Positions 31,883-46,100 of a stretch of 64,000 nucleotides of DNA are shown one piece after another. Made by a program: the position numbers and the translations under genes. Each line of letters opens with the position of its first letter. The first letter of the stretch is position 1. The DNA is from Lepidodermella squamata (taxonomy: Eukaryota; Gastrotricha): positions 248,001-312,000 of the forward strand of contig JBLDXI010000018.1 of assembly GCA_047495785.1 (NCBI GenBank), written 5' to 3'. Under the pieces are notes generated by a model. It saw only the letters and a list, made by a program, of their open reading frames with translations, searched no databases and had not been told where the DNA came from.

Positions 31883-34800
31883 CTACGATTTCTTCAAGTG
31901 CTTGTTCATTTCAGCGTACAGCGTCAACACCAGGGCGCCGCCCGTGCTCCGGAACACGTTGGAGAGGGCGCCTTTGAAAAACGCCGTGTAGCCTTCGTTT
32001 CGCGCGATTTTCACCCAACAGTCGAGAGTATTGCGGTACATGACGTCGAGGCGACCTATAAATTGATAATCGAAATGTAAAAATGTTGTAAAATTTCAAT
32101 ATAGGTAATTCTGTAAGCCGGATTATTGATAAATTTTTATTCCTCCTACTCCTGATTTTCCTTGACTCTTGTATTTTTCTTACTGATGAGAAAACGCATC
32201 AGAAACGATTCATTTGAAATTTAGGCAAGAATTTTTCCTCCGTCATCAACATCCTCTTACAGCTTGTGGGGTCAGATAGGAAAAACCCGACTGTGTAACA
32301 ATAGACTGCTTTTGAATTATTCTTCAGCGATTTCGATAGCCGATTTCCGTTGGACCTCAACAGCTAGCAGTACTCGTTTCTCTGTATTAATTGTGTAATT
32401 TCATTTGGAATAGAATTGTCATTTTTTATCGTGAAAGGTTGCTGTTCTTGTTTCGCACTACTACTTGTTTCGCAATCCCATGTGCATTGAGGGAGCTCCT
32501 GTGGGATGGAGTATTCATGACCTGACTGATCGAACCAAAAACGGTATTGAGAGCTGTCTCCATTGTTAGAACAGATGAAGCAACTTAACGTCTGGTGCTC
32601 GATCATCATCAAAGAAATAATTTGAGATGCTGCGAGCCAGAAGAAACTCACTAAGAAATGCCCGTGAAAAATCTTGAAAAAATAAGTCAAGATCTACCGA
32701 GAAATGGCGCGCATCACTATAGAATTCGACAGCGTGGCTAAGAATAACGCCAGACATATTCAGCTGATTATCCTCTCGATGACTTCCTCAATGACTTCCA
32801 GCAATTAATGTGCGAGAGCAAATTAAAACAATTCGAATTTATCAGCATTTTTCATCCCTTTCGACAGTTTCATTGAAAAACCATAAAATGTTGACAATTT
32901 TGTTCCAAATTTTGAGCTCTATTATGGTTTAAGTATATTTCTAGTATATTTTTGTGTGGGCGCGACAGTGCCTCATTACCAGATTGAATTAGTTCATGTC
33001 AAGGCCCTATTCGGCCTTTGGAATAGTACTTGTATGTTTGCCTCGAATATGGTAGCAAGTACTTTTATGCGACGGCGCGACTGGTGCGACTCAATATTCG
33101 TCAAACATAAATATAATTGACTGCCTGAATTGTATAATTCAAAGTTGCTTTTTGCCTCAGTTGCTTCATCTGCTTTTTTGCAGCATAAAATATAAAATGC
33201 ATCAAATTTCGTTGTTGCTGAATATTTTCTTTCTAAAAGGGTAATAATATCGCTGGCCGCGTAGCTTATTTTTGCGATACGTCGGGCCAACCAAAATCGC
33301 TGATCACCAGCCACGATAATGTTGAGGCTGGCCGGTACAACATTGTCACGCTTTTAATGCGAACAAATATAGTCAATCTTTGGTATTAATCGAATTTATT
33401 GCTGCAATCATAAATGCCACCTAAGAAAGTGGCTATTCCACCGCCACCAGCAGCAGCCAACATTGATAACCCACTGGCTGCAGCGTAACTGCGTAGGCCC
33501 AGGACAGTTTTAATTTGGTAACACTTGTTATCAATAAAATAAATCTCACCTAGTTCTATATCAGAATTGGGTGGGAACATTCATTATTTAAAAGGAATAG
33601 ATCATGAGCTTGAGTTAACTAGGTCTCAAGGCAGCATAAAGTCTGCTGTTTCCAGCGGGAAAAATGACGTAAATATCACATTTCCAGATGGAAAGTAATA
33701 TTATTTTAATCAAAATAGCAGTGAAGAAATGAAATATCCCGGAAGATTTTTCTTGCATTTATAATATGTTTTCTTGATATTCAACAGTATTTTTGTCCCG
33801 TTCAGGGATGGAGTCAGGTGTACTTTTGTACGAATCAGGATATATTTTTAGCTCGATTTTCATGTCTGTTATGTCGGGACCATAAAGATCAGATTAACCT
33901 GATCAGAATATCTGATAGGTTAATCTGGTCTCAATGACCGGGACATATAAAAACTATCATTCTACATACAAAAAATTAGGGCGGTATTCTCTACATTCGT
34001 ATTCTCTTCATCCAGCCATCATTGTGAACATTTACTATACTTCGACCCTATATTATTTTATTATGTTATAACACTTCCTCGTTGATTAATTACACGCTCA
34101 CACGTATTTGGTAATATTCTGAAATTTAAATATAAAACGCAGCGCGAAAGGTACACATTCAAACAAACAAAAAACAGCTAATTTTCCACCATGATCTGTT
34201 TCCCGGCCCAAGTTTCATTGAAACGTGGCCGATTGTGTCTAATTTTAAGCCTGTTTGGCTTCAAGATTGTTCAAGAAAACTGACGGATAAGTCATCTGGA
34301 TGTTTTCTCATTTGGAAAAATAATCCCCAAGACACCAGACTGATTCGCTTCAAACTATTTCCAAGTTGATCTACTGCTAATTCTCGTTCAAATTAGGAAA
34401 CGTTGAAATTGTAAATACAACGATTAAAAAAATTGGATAAAAGCACAAACCTGATTGCATCATCAGTCGCCGCCGGACCGTGTCCATCGGATACGCCGCA
34501 ATGCCGGCCGCGGTCGAAACCAGTTGAGCGACGCCGAAAACCACGAAAAAATTATCACTGCTCAACATCGGCTTGAGCGTGTCGAAAAAACCGAAATACA
34601 CCGCCCGGTAGATTACAATGCACTGCACCGAGGCAACGAAGCCGCGATACAGCCCGTACAGACCGTCCGATTTGTAAATCGACACCAGACAGTGCGTCAG
34701 GCCGCGAAATTCACGACTAAGCCCAGTTTTTCCAACATCAGCCGCCAATCGGGTACGGGCAAAGTCGAGGGGGTAGACGACACACAACGAGGTGGCCCCG

Positions 34801-35156
34801 GCCAGTCCTCCAGCCACCATGTTCGTGCCGAAAAATTTCCATGGATGTAATTTCCGGTCAATTCCTGACATAAAAACGCGTTTGTACTCATCTTTGAAGG
34901 CGAAATTCAACGCTTGAGTCGGGAAATATCGCAGGACGTTCGTCCAATTTCCGCGCCAGAAGGAGGCGAAGCCCTGTTCCCTCGGGATGCGGATGAACGC
35001 GTCGATGATGCCCTTGTACTTGGTTTCGATCGACCTCGAAGCGTCCTGCACTTGCAGGATCAGTTTCACGCGTTCGATGGGCGCGACGGCGGTTTTCGAA
35101 ATCGCCGCTGACACGCCGCCGGACAAGATGTTTGTCGCGAAATCTCCTTCGCCCAT
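31883..35156 (-). CDS. mitochondrial ADP/ATP carrier
   Basis: Exon 1 (34451-35156) and exon 2 (31883-32055) join in phase to 292 residues across an unusually long 2.4 kb intron. All three solute-carrier repeats are visible with [27 protein letters not shown] and [15 protein letters not shown]; the last is the ADP/ATP-carrier signature with Leu replacing the first Met of RRRMMM. The end shows [20 protein letters not shown] and GGALVLTLY. It exchanges matrix ATP for cytosolic ADP across the inner mitochondrial membrane. The N-terminus is slightly shorter than in vertebrate paralogues. Confidence 0.96.
32566..33580 (-). other. open stretches inside the ADP/ATP carrier intron, possible nested gene
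   Basis: Three minus-strand stretches look coding: 33386-33580 (64 codons, Ala/Gly-rich with a TM-like segment ending [11 protein letters not shown]), 32994-33342 ([20 protein letters not shown] and on), and 32566-32757 ([17 protein letters not shown] and on). I could not join them in one phase-consistent model or recognise a family. They could be a nested gene, an old insertion or chance. Confidence 0.25.
33581..34450. other. remainder of the carrier intron
   Basis: AT-rich. A local inverted repeat near 33885-33935 (gatcagattaacctgatcag ... tgataggttaatctggtc) is the only structure noticed. Confidence 0.4.
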
Positions 35157-35830
35157 TTATATGGGCGTCAGAAATATCGAGTCGCTCTTCTTTGTTTCAA
35201 ATATTTCTAATTAAAATGGAATAAAATCGAGTTGAGGAGAAGTCGTATTTCGAATTGTTTGCCCTCCAAACAGAACTTTTCCAAAATGGCCAAAATTTCT
35301 GTTACCTCTTTAGTTCCTCTTTGGTCCTCAAACGCTTCAAATTGAAATAAAATTTCAAATAATCGCGGTGTGTAGTAAAATTCCGTGGCGCTTTATTCGT
35401 TGTTATTGCAGAAAACTTCACCAATATATCTCATTAATTTTATAACAAGAATTGCATCGAAAAATATAATAAGGCACTTCGAGATGATGGGGAACTCACG
35501 AGATTAAGTAGCACGATTTCAAGGCAGTGGAATATTGTTATTACAGAAGTATAATGATGAAAGTGTAGCCAGTCCACCAGAAAAAATACGATTTTCATAA
35601 TATGTTCACAAATAAATGGCACGACCCGACGCGGCTGCATAGTTCTCTCGGCTCCGAAACTAAATCTCTCCAAAAAATCCGTAGCAACAACAAAGCGGCA
35701 ATAAGTTTAGTCAAGATCTATAAATGGCGAAGAAAGTAGTAATCAGTAGGTGAGCGTAGCGCTTTATATCAGACCGAATGCATGAAGAAGAGGAAAAAAT
35801 TGGTGGCGTCTAAAAATGTACGTGAATCGC
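35157..35830. other. intergenic, no gene seen
   Basis: AT-rich spacer between the carrier start and the HINT1 3' end; likely the carrier promoter. Confidence 0.5.
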
Positions 35831-36668
35831 TTAGCCGGGAGGCCACGACATTTTGCGCTTGCCCATCACGTGAACATGAATGTGATAGATGTCTTGACCG
35901 CCGCCGGGGCCATCACTGCAAAAAATCAAAATTTGAAATAATTAAACGTCAATTTATATGGAGTTAAAAATAATTTTAAACGATATTTTGGAGTCCGGAA
36001 TTTTGAAACAAAAATCAATTTATAATTTTTATATTTTTTTACGGCATCTTTTCCCGGCTTTTATTAAATTAAACAACACAATACTGTGACACTGACAGCG
36101 AAAAATAAAATTGGCACCACCGAAATGGAAAAAAACAAAGCATGGGTGTTGATCGAAACGTACTTGATGACGACTCTGTAGCCGTGGTCGAGGTTCAGCT
36201 GCCGCGCCACGTCTCGCGCTACGCACAGCAAGTGGCCAAGGAGGGTTTTGTCGGCATCGCTCGACTCGGAAAGTCTCGGAATCGGTTTTTTCGGAATGAC
36301 GAGAAAGTGAACAGGCGCCACCGGGTGAATATCATTTATTGCAACTGCCTGGAATTCAGATTTTCGAGGGTAAAAAGCAAAGCAATAAGCGTAAACACAA
36401 AACAAATAAGTTTTGACTTTAATAACTAGATCGAAAATTTAATTCTGTAAGCTGATTTTTCGGGCAGTAAGCAAAAGATATCATTTTCAGCTTTCAGCCA
36501 ACAGGATAAAATCAAGCAAATAATAAATTTCGGTCTTAGTTTTGATATTTTATATATTAATTTCTTGATAGTTCTAAAAAAACGAACCATGTCGTCCTCG
36601 AAGAGAAAAGTCGCCGGGATTTCTCTGCGCAGGATTTTGCCAAACACGGTCGGTCCGAATTCGGCCAT
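35831..36668 (-). CDS. HINT1: histidine triad nucleotide-binding protein 1
   Basis: Three exons (36588-36668, 36164-36348, 35831-35915) join in phase to 116 residues. Features: [40 protein letters not shown], and the histidine triad [12 protein letters not shown], ending WPPG. This is the complete HINT1 pattern (human HINT1 is 126 residues and also ends WPPG). HINT1 hydrolyses purine nucleoside phosphoramidates and aminoacyl-adenylates as a homodimer in cytosol and nucleus. Confidence 0.97.
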
Positions 36669-36934
36669 GGCGGTTAATTAAAATTACAAAATTGATAAAA
36701 ACTAAAATTCTTCGAAAATGCAAAACACAATTAGCCGATTCATCTCAAAAATTATTTATTAAAACCACAGAGAAAATGACGATCATGCTCAGTCGAAAAA
36801 TTCGATGATAAAACAATGAAACGTTAATAATTGCTATGTACACAAATTTCGACAGCAGAAAAATTACTACGAATGTTTGGCATCAGAAAAGGCACGCTCG
36901 AAAACGTTGTTAAAAAGCACCGATTTACTAACAA

Positions 36935-39346
36935 TTATTTTGGAAGAGTATTTTTGAGATATTTGAGCGCGGACGCGCCGTGTTTCGACGCTAATTCATT
37001 GACAAATTCTAGCTTAAAATTCTCTAGACACGTTTGATACAACGAATTAGATCGGAAGCGCATGAGATCCAACGAAGGCAGATGAGCTAAATGGAGGAGG
37101 AACGCGCTCGGATGGACTAGGAATCGGTAACCAAGCGCGTCCAATTGCATTGCGTAGGAAACTTTATTCCAGCCAAAACCGACGAATCTCTCGTCAAATT
37201 TCGGCGATTTTTCGTTGTGTTTGAGCAGGACGTATGGCTCGTAGTCGGGCGCCCATTGCACTTGATAGGCGTCATCGCTCGATCGCCATTTCGTGAAATT
37301 CGTAGGGCCGTGACCAGCCGGCCACTTCAAAGACTGGAAAGGTTGTGCCAATTTTCGATCGATCAAGTCAATTAACGCATTTTTGCCCTCGATATTCGCA
37401 CCTTCCTTGGACAGCGACAGACTGTAGATAAATAACCAAAAATTAGAGGAGATTCGACAAAAATTCTAATCGTTAGTAAATTGATTTTTATCAGTAATTA
37501 TGTTCAAAATCAGGCTTTTTCAAGCTTCATATCTTCCTATAAAAGCATCATTTAAAACTAACGAAAAAATCAAGATCTAATTGGAAAACGTACTCAACAA
37601 AACTGGAAATGTCGAAAGCAGGAATTACAAGAGCTGTTCTCTCAGTGAATACGCTCAAGTCGATCGATTCAACGAAATTAGGCGATGGAATGAAGTCTGC
37701 GTCAATCATGAGCACGAATTTTTGAAGTGGCACGTATTTTAGAGCAATATTTCGCAATAAATTGACAGGATATGTTGAGCCATGCTTGAAAACTAGATGC
37801 AGATGAACAGGACTTGAAGATAAACAACTCGAATCGTCGAGCAACAACCGAATCAAGCCGATTAGATCAGCGTCATTCAGGTAAATCGCGGCTGAAATCG
37901 GGCCGGAATTCCAGTTTCGACAAATCAACTCGAGTTGGCTGATTCTTTCGTAGCTCAGGTGAGTTACCAGCCATAATTTTGAATACGAACTCGCTTTTAG
38001 TCGGCCTGAGAAGAAAAACGGGAATAACCGACGAATTGTTACTGTTTCAACGCGAATTTCGTAGCATGCATCGGCAGGTGACAAATCTTCAAGAGATCGG
38101 CTATTGCTAGGACTTTTTGCCGGATCCATGTTAGAGCAAGCGGTGAACATTGATCGGAAATAGTAGCCATTTGCTTCGACTGCTTTGGCGTAGACGTTTG
38201 CGAATAACCCATCGATATCAAGACCATCGCCGTACTCGAATAATAATGCAGTCTTCTCAGGATGGTTGAAGTGAACAACGCGAAAGATAGAGGTGAGATT
38301 GGTAAGGCAATGAGATTCTCTTGAGCCGTAACTCAACTGCAAATTCCAGTCGCAGTTCAATTTGACGACGATATCAGGATTTTCGGCAAAAACGGCGTTG
38401 AAAATGTCTTGATCTGCCAGGGTAGTGTATTTGAATGTTTTCAGATGCCGCTCAGCGACCGATTTCCATGTGTTCATCCAATCTAGTCCAGACGCCTTCA
38501 AACCAGCGATGTTGATCAAAATAAGCCCGGAATTGAAGCCACGGCCCAGAGCTGGCCACGGCAGTCGCTGAGATTTTGAGGAAGGATCTTCCTCTGTAGT
38601 CGTGACTGAAGTCTTCAAGTACCAATCACTTTGATTTTCGACAAGCCCGAAAAACTTCTTGCTGGAGTACAAAATTTGGAGAGCCTTCCACATTGGCAAG
38701 ATGTCGTCCATAAATAACAAATCGGTATCGAGTACAATCACCTTTTCGACGTCGGGAATAACGTAAGGGACTACGAGCTTCAGTAAACCGAATGTACCAG
38801 AGTAGTGAATGTTCGGCACCCAATCGATTAGCTGCTGGTAATTTTTAATTTGATAAAATTTGTATGAAAGACCAGGAACGAGCCAGGTTTCCAGCATGTC
38901 TCTGATGACCATTTCAGAGTTGTCATCGACGAGCAGATGGAGCATTAGTGGATTGTGCCGAGTAGAGAGTAGACTTTTAAGGAGAACGGAAAAGCCAAAT
39001 GTCGCATTGTGACCACCGACCACACTCATGACGTGTATTACATCGCAGGTCAGGTCAACGTCACGGCTACTGAAAAAAACCAAATTGCTGAATATTTGTA
39101 AACGGATTGTAGCAAATAAACATACTACGCGACTTTTTCGGAGGTAATCGCCATTTCGACATCACTCCAAGTCCGGTAGATGAACAATCCGAACAACAGG
39201 AAGAAGCATATTGAGACGATAGCAAAGTTGATGGATCCAAACTTTCGGAGCAACCTATTCTTGTATCTCCTGAAAAATGCATCACATTTCACATGGCTTC
39301 AGACGTTAGTGGCTAATGCATACCTGAACATTTCATCGTTCCGCAT
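36935..39346 (-). CDS. LARGE: LARGE-type xylosyl/glucuronyltransferase
   Basis: Four exons (39324-39346, 39129-39269, 37594-39069, 36935-37421) join in consistent phases to 708 residues; human LARGE1 has 756. A short cytosolic start precedes a signal anchor (FAIVSICFFLLFGLFIY), giving a type II Golgi topology. Domain 1 (GT8-like) has VLDTDLLF (DxD near 168), LVENQSDWYL, PWPALGRGFNSG and LADQDIFNAV. Domain 2 (GT49-like) has NWNSGPISAAIYL, YPVNLLRNIALK, IDADFIP, GHGPTNFTKW and RFVGFGWNKV. LARGE alternately adds xylose and glucuronate to build matriglycan on dystroglycan. The stem is shorter than in vertebrates. No paralogue is seen. Confidence 0.94.
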
Positions 39347-40139
39347 TTGAAAAGTTAGATTCTCCGAGAGATCATCTCTTTCAGCACATAGCAAAGAAAG
39401 ATAGGTAATCCAAAGCAGTCAGGTAAATGCTCCTATTAAACACATACAGCACGAATGATCAAAACTCGAAAACAGCGAAGGAATAAGGAATGTACAGGAG
39501 GAAGAAACCCAGCGGAAATGGCACCAAAATTATTTAGGCAGATGTGATTTTCACGCAAGCTTTTTGACCGCGTTGCTGACAAAGCACGCCGCAGAGTCGA
39601 AAAAAATGTACAAAAAACCAAGGATCGCGCGGCATGTCAAGATGTTTTTCACATTATTATATTGTAAATTAAAGTAAAGCTTTGTGTTAAGTTACTAATT
39701 TTTATTAAATACTTTATATTTTGTGTTGTCCCGGCAACGCTTGCCGATACTTGCATGTGCTTGGCCACTCGCCTGAATTACCTGTATGTTATGCTTGGCC
39801 TGGCATTCTAGCGGGGGCCGATATTTTCATTAATAATCTACATAAACCGGTATCATCCTGGATCCTATTATAAGTCTATTATAAGTCCTAGCAGCACCTG
39901 GAATCTGAAAAGTGCTTTTTCATCGTTCCAATATACTTCGATTTGCTTGCTAATTGTTGGCAAAATCCATCACACGTGCGCTCTCTGGATGAGTTTTCCG
40001 CAGATAATACTGTCATGTTTTCATTACACTCATGTTGGGAGTGATTATTCAGGAGCCTCATGTCTCATGCGTTTTCAATTGCATAATATTGTTGTAATGA
40101 CTATTGTTTTTATTTCCAAGTTCCTGTTAGCATTTTAAA
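39347..40139. other. intergenic between LARGE (-) and dynein (+)
   Basis: About 0.8 kb separating divergent genes; no coding feature. Confidence 0.55.
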
Positions 40140-43100
40140 ATGTCTAACATGAAAGGGAACTCATCAATCACTATGAATCGAAACCTACTCGGCTTGCCAG
40201 CCGTGGATCCTCAGAATTTGATAGACAGGCTCGTTTTCACCGCTGAAAAACCTGTTCCTATTCCAGGTTCCGGTAGTGTCGTTGCTACTACCATACCAAA
40301 AAAGACGTTCGGTCTTCGAGCGTCTTCCGACAAGAAGCCAGAATTCTTGGTAAGCTCCGATTTTAAATAACGTTGATTGCAACGAAAATCTTGAAATTGA
40401 CAGCCGGCGCTCAAACGTTATCAAGAAGTGAACCATCCAGATTATATTCACGAGCAAGCACGGCTCAGCTTTGCGAAGCAGAAGGAAGATGAGCCTGAAT
40501 CCAAAAAGAGCAAAAAACTTGCTCAGCTGGAACCCTTCCCGAGACCTAAATCCGGTCAAGGCCAAGCTCTCCCAGAATTGCCGCCGGTAATGAAGAAGCA
40601 GCAGGTACACCTTATCAAGCAGAATTATGCTTCGTAATATCAACAATTTATTGTTAAATTTTAAGGAGGCAATGGAGGTATCGAGATCTTTACCAATATT
40701 CCCTGGCTACGAAGACCATCCAATCAATCAAGCCAAAGGCTTCGCTGCGGGACCAACTGTTCCGCTGAAGAAAGTCGAAATCGAGCGCTCCCAATTCGAG
40801 GGAGAGACTGATATGATCAAAGTTATCGATACCATCAGACAAAATCCTCAGCTCGGCTTGTTCTATCTAGCCCCAGCTGTTCCGCATCACAATGTTCATT
40901 ACTATTACTATCACCTCAAGTAATATTTGATTGAATTTGAAGTGAATTTAGTTTAAGCTTTCGTTTACTTTAGGGTTGTTCCGCATGACTTGCTTGCTCA
41001 CGTTGAGGACCACGCGACAATTTCGCTGAAGGGCGTAATGCGAACGCGTAAAGACGAAGAGGTCGACTATGTACCTCTCGAGCGTTGGGAAACTGAATAT
41101 CGAACTTTCTTGCGCCTACGCCAAGTTGGCGTTTTTAAACGCTTCCGCATTTGGAAGCAATTCACCGTTTGGCGTAAAAACGTGCGCTACCACAAATTTC
41201 ACAAATCGAAGAAACAGCTCGAAGAAAATCTGTTCATCGTTAATGACGTAAATTGCTAATAATCTCAAGTTTTGCGATACCTATCATTTATTTGTGTTTC
41301 TCTAGTCTCTTCGACCTGGGTTGCTTAACATTCGCGAAATGTGTTATCGCATCAGCTACAGGAGTATGTGTAAAATCGAAAAATTCAAAACATATTCATT
41401 GGCCGCCTTTATCGAGCTGCAAATGGCTACCCTGCAAGAATTATGCGTTCGCCTTAGCGATTTCCGTGATTTGGCGAAAGAAATCGTTCGATCTGTCGGA
41501 CGACACGCCTTACTTCAAGCTGGATTCACCCCCGACGATTGGACAGCTGATGACGATGGAGCTAGCCCAGATCGCCTTGGCACGGCTTCGACTCATCAAT
41601 ACGACGTTGAGGTCTACGGTGATGCCCCTGAGCAGATGTCCTACACTGAACAAGCGGCTAAACGTGGGCATTGCCAGAGAATTACGTGTTTCATTCGACT
41701 GGCAGATTACTTAATCGTTAACATGCTGCACCAGTTAGTCGTATCGAGTGTTAGGCAGTTACTTCAGGCCCTGAAGGACCATTTAGCTCGAACTCCAAAC
41801 TCGGAATTTATCAAAGACTGGCCGAGACAGGTTGAACTTGCTGCGATTGCCAAGGAGCAAGAGGCTGCGGAAAAAGCGGCGGCTGCCGAAAAGAAAAAGC
41901 AGCAACAGGCCGCTGGTCCGCCGTCAATTGCCCCAGTCGAAGAGGAGGAGAAGGAGAAAATCCCGCCACCCCTTTTCCTGGTAGAATTCGCGCTGTCAAC
42001 GATTCAAGTCGGTTTTGAGCCGCACGAGAGCGAGTTTAAGAACGAAATGGTTGAACTGATTAAAAACTACCAATCAGCCATGTTGTCACTCGCAAATTTG
42101 ACCCCTGATTCGTACTTCAACGCATTTACCAGCCCAACGATCAACGGCAAATTTGAGGAGAAAATCTGCGGCGAGGGGCCGAATTTGGCCGGAATTTTCG
42201 AAGATGACGGCTATTTACGGTCGCTAATCGACCAAATTCGTTCAGTCGTGACTCAAGCTTTCGAAGCTAACTCAACCTATGCTCATACCTTTGAGACGTA
42301 TCGCGACTGGTTTACAGACAACGAATCGCAAGATTTGTTGGGTATAAAATCTACCCAACACGACATGATTTTCTACTCAGAACGGCTTGAGCTGTACCAC
42401 AACCAACACAAAGCCGCGCTGAATATACCCGACAACCGCGATTTGGGTCTTTTCGTAGTTGATGGCGTTAAAATGAAAGAGATTTTAGTGCCATCGCCGA
42501 TTCGCTGCTTGGATGCAGTCAACCATATCCTGCCAATTCATGCGAGACGGGAGGTTGATCGGCTGCTGGCTGAACTGCAAGATGCCGAGTATAAATTGGC
42601 CTTCCAGCCACAGACTACGGTCGAATTTGTGGACACTTTGTCGTTCTTGGACGCTATCCAGGAGAGATTTGAGCCGCTAACTAAAGAGGCCGAAGTTGTT
42701 CGAGAAATGTACGCGCTGATCGACATGTACAAGGTAAGAAATGTTGCTTTCATATTCAATATTCAGCATTTTTGTCAACTTTTTTTTGCCATAATTTTTG
42801 AAAAATTGACATTGCTTGGTTTTTTCGTTGCATTTTTTGCTTTTTTTTCTATTATTTCTTGTGTTGCAATTACCTCAAGGACGTGCTGACTGAGGCGCGT
42901 AAGCAACCGACATGTAAATTTGTCGGGTATATCGATCCGTTTCGAATGGAACACTACGCGGCCTATAGCGCTTACGCCTATTCCGGCGTCAAGAAAGACC
43001 CTAAAGTACTTGACAATAGAAATCAGTGCCGTTAATAGCTACATGTATAGCCTTTTTTATTTCCGTTCGTGTTAGACTTCTAGATTTTTGGGTACGATAT

Positions 43101-46100
43101 TAGAACTAGATCTATTTTTAACCTTAACTTATGTTAGGTTGGCTCATTGATGCCCACCTCCAAAGCCTAAATTTAGACATTCTGGCTAATTTTTGGATTT
43201 TGGATTCGGGGGAAACGGCCCTAAAACATTCTAATTTTTTCATAAATACTGATTTTTCTTACTCATTCAACGAAACGAGAAACTTGAACTCTCTGAATTT
43301 TGAGAATTTATTTGGCGGAAATTTTTATATGCAACAATTTTTCGGCTCTGGCAAAATTAGCGTGAAAAATTGATAAAATTGTATTGAATTAAATGATGAA
43401 TTTCACAATTGCGGAATTAATATTTTCAATTACAGATTTTTTTGCACCCCCACTTTTTCATATTTGTTGAATTGTTGTGGTGAGTTTCTTATTTTATTTA
43501 CATTGAGGATCAAAAAATTGTCTTGAATTTTGCGAAACTTTGGAGCTAGAATTTTTCATTAATTTTAGCCATTCACTATCAATTTAGCTGGTTCATTGTT
43601 TTTTATTATTTAGAAAAATTGTAGTTCTAGATTTATTGAAACAGCGAAAATGATATTTTTGTTCTTAAAGGTGCCAACGCCGCCCGAGGACTATGTCGTG
43701 TACCAAACACTGGGCCCAGCCATTACCAACTGCCAACACGCTATCGACCGAGCGTTGGCCGAACGCGACCAGAACATCGAACGATTCTGCTCGCTGATGG
43801 ACCACGACATCAGCGAAATGGACCACGAGTTGAAAGAAATCAAACAAGTCGCGCAATCGCCGTTCATCCTCGACATCAACTCGCCGCAGGACAAAATCAT
43901 GGAAACTCTAACGAAACTCCACAAACAGACTGACGAGTTGCAGCGAAAGGCGCAACAGTACAGAAATTACCAGAAAAATTTCAAGTTAGAAGTGGCGAAA
44001 TTCGAAAGTCTCGAGGAAGTTAGCGCCGAGTTGAAGCTGAAACAAACCCTCTGGGAATCGATGGAAGAATTCGATAACATCCGCCAGAGTTGGACTGACG
44101 CTCCGTTGGTGTCACTCGACGTTGAAAGCATGAATGGAACTGTGGTGAAGTACGGAAAAACCGTGTATCAACTCGAAAAGGGCCTGCCCCCAAATAACGC
44201 TGTGCCTAAATTGAAGTCAAAGGTTGAAGATATGAAGGAGAAATTGCCAGTGATTGCGAATTTACGTAATCCTAACCTGAAATCGCGTCATTGGGAAAGG
44301 ATTGAGCAGATTTTGAATTTCCACTTCACTGACGCGGACCCTGTTTCGCTCGGCAAGTTGATCCAACTATCGGCATTTTCATTCGGCGAGCAGATTATGG
44401 AAGTCTCAGGCCAAGCTAGCTCCGAGGCGAGTCTCGAGGCCCTGCTGCGAAAGGTTGAAGAGTCGTGGAAAAATGCTGAATTCATCGTGTTGCCGCACAA
44501 AGATTCGAAGGATATCTACATTCTAGGCATCACTGACGATATCCAGCAGTTGTGGGACGATTCGAATATCAACATTCAAACCATCAGTTCGTCTCGCCAC
44601 GTCGGCCCGATTAAGCCGCGAGTCGAAGACTGGGCCCGCCAGCTTGATTTATTCGGCAAAACGCTCGAGGCGTGGCTGAATTGCCAGCGAAATTGGCTGT
44701 ATCTCGAGTCGATTTTCTCCGCGCCGGATATTCAGCGCCAACTGCCGGCCGAGGCGAAAATGTTCATGACCGTGGATCGGTCGTACAAGGACGTGATGCG
44801 GAAGGTGTACAAAGTGCCGGCTGCGCTACGAGCCGCCACTCAGCCGGGCCTTCTCGAGCGATTTCAGCAGAACAACGCGCTGCTGGACCAGATCCTGAAA
44901 TGCCTCGAGGCGTATCTCGAGTCGAAACGCGTCATTTTCCCGCGGTTCTACTTCTTATCCAACGATGAACTACTCGAAATTTTGGCTCAAACTCGCAACC
45001 CACTGGCAGTACAGCCGCATTTGAGGAAATGCTTCGACGCTATTGTTAAGCTGGAGTTCGCCGTTGATAAGGGCGAGTCGAAGCACGACGAAGAAAGCGA
45101 GGCGCAGGAGGGTGGCGTTAGGTACCTGAATGACATCTTAGCCATGCTGTCACCCGAGGGTGAACGGGTCGATCTAGGCAAGGGCCTGAAAGCTCGTGGT
45201 AATGTCGAAGACTGGCTTGGAAAGGTCGAAGAGGCTATGTTCAGCTCGCTTCGAAGAATCACAAAATTCGCAATTTCGGATTATCAGCAGAAAGAACGCG
45301 AATATTGGCTGACCTTACACCCGTCTCAGGTCGTGTTAACCGTGTCCCAATTAATGTGGTGCCGCGAGGTCGCCACTGTGCTGAACTCGCCGCCCGAGGA
45401 GGTCGCGGAGAATCTTCGAAATTTCGAGCAGAAATCGTTTTCTGACCTGAATAAATTAGCGGCGATTGTTCGAACTGATCTGCCGAAATTGGTCCGTTTG
45501 ACCCTGTCGTCCCTGATCACCCTCGATGTCCATGCTCGTGATATCATTTCTGAGTTGGTCGTGAACAACACGAGCTCCGAGCAGGGCTTCGACTGGCAGA
45601 AGCAACAGCGGTATTATTGGGACGTTGACCTTGACAATTGCGTTGTTCGAATGTCGACGGCTATGTACGTGTATGGCTATGAGTACTTGGGCGCGGCGCC
45701 GCGTTTAGTCATCACCCCGCTTACCGATCGGTGTTATTTGTGTTTGATGGGCGCGTTGCAGCTGGATTTGGGCGGCGCCCCCGCTGGACCGGCCGGGACG
45801 GGTAAAACCGAGACGACGAAAGACTTGGCCAAGTCGATTGCGAGGCAATGCGTCGTTTTCAACTGCTCGGATGGTCTTGATTACAAAATGATGGGAAAGT
45901 AAGTTCCAAAAAATCACTCGAAGATCCGAAGTTCAATGACCGCAAAATTTGATGATGGGAATTTTCAATTCAAAACTTGAATTTTCAAAAACAAAAATTA
46001 AATTTCGATTTTTAAGATCGGAATGATCATTATTTTAATTTTCTCTAATTTCGAATTTTTAATTGAAAGCAAAATTTTCCGAATTTTCAAATTTAGTGTT

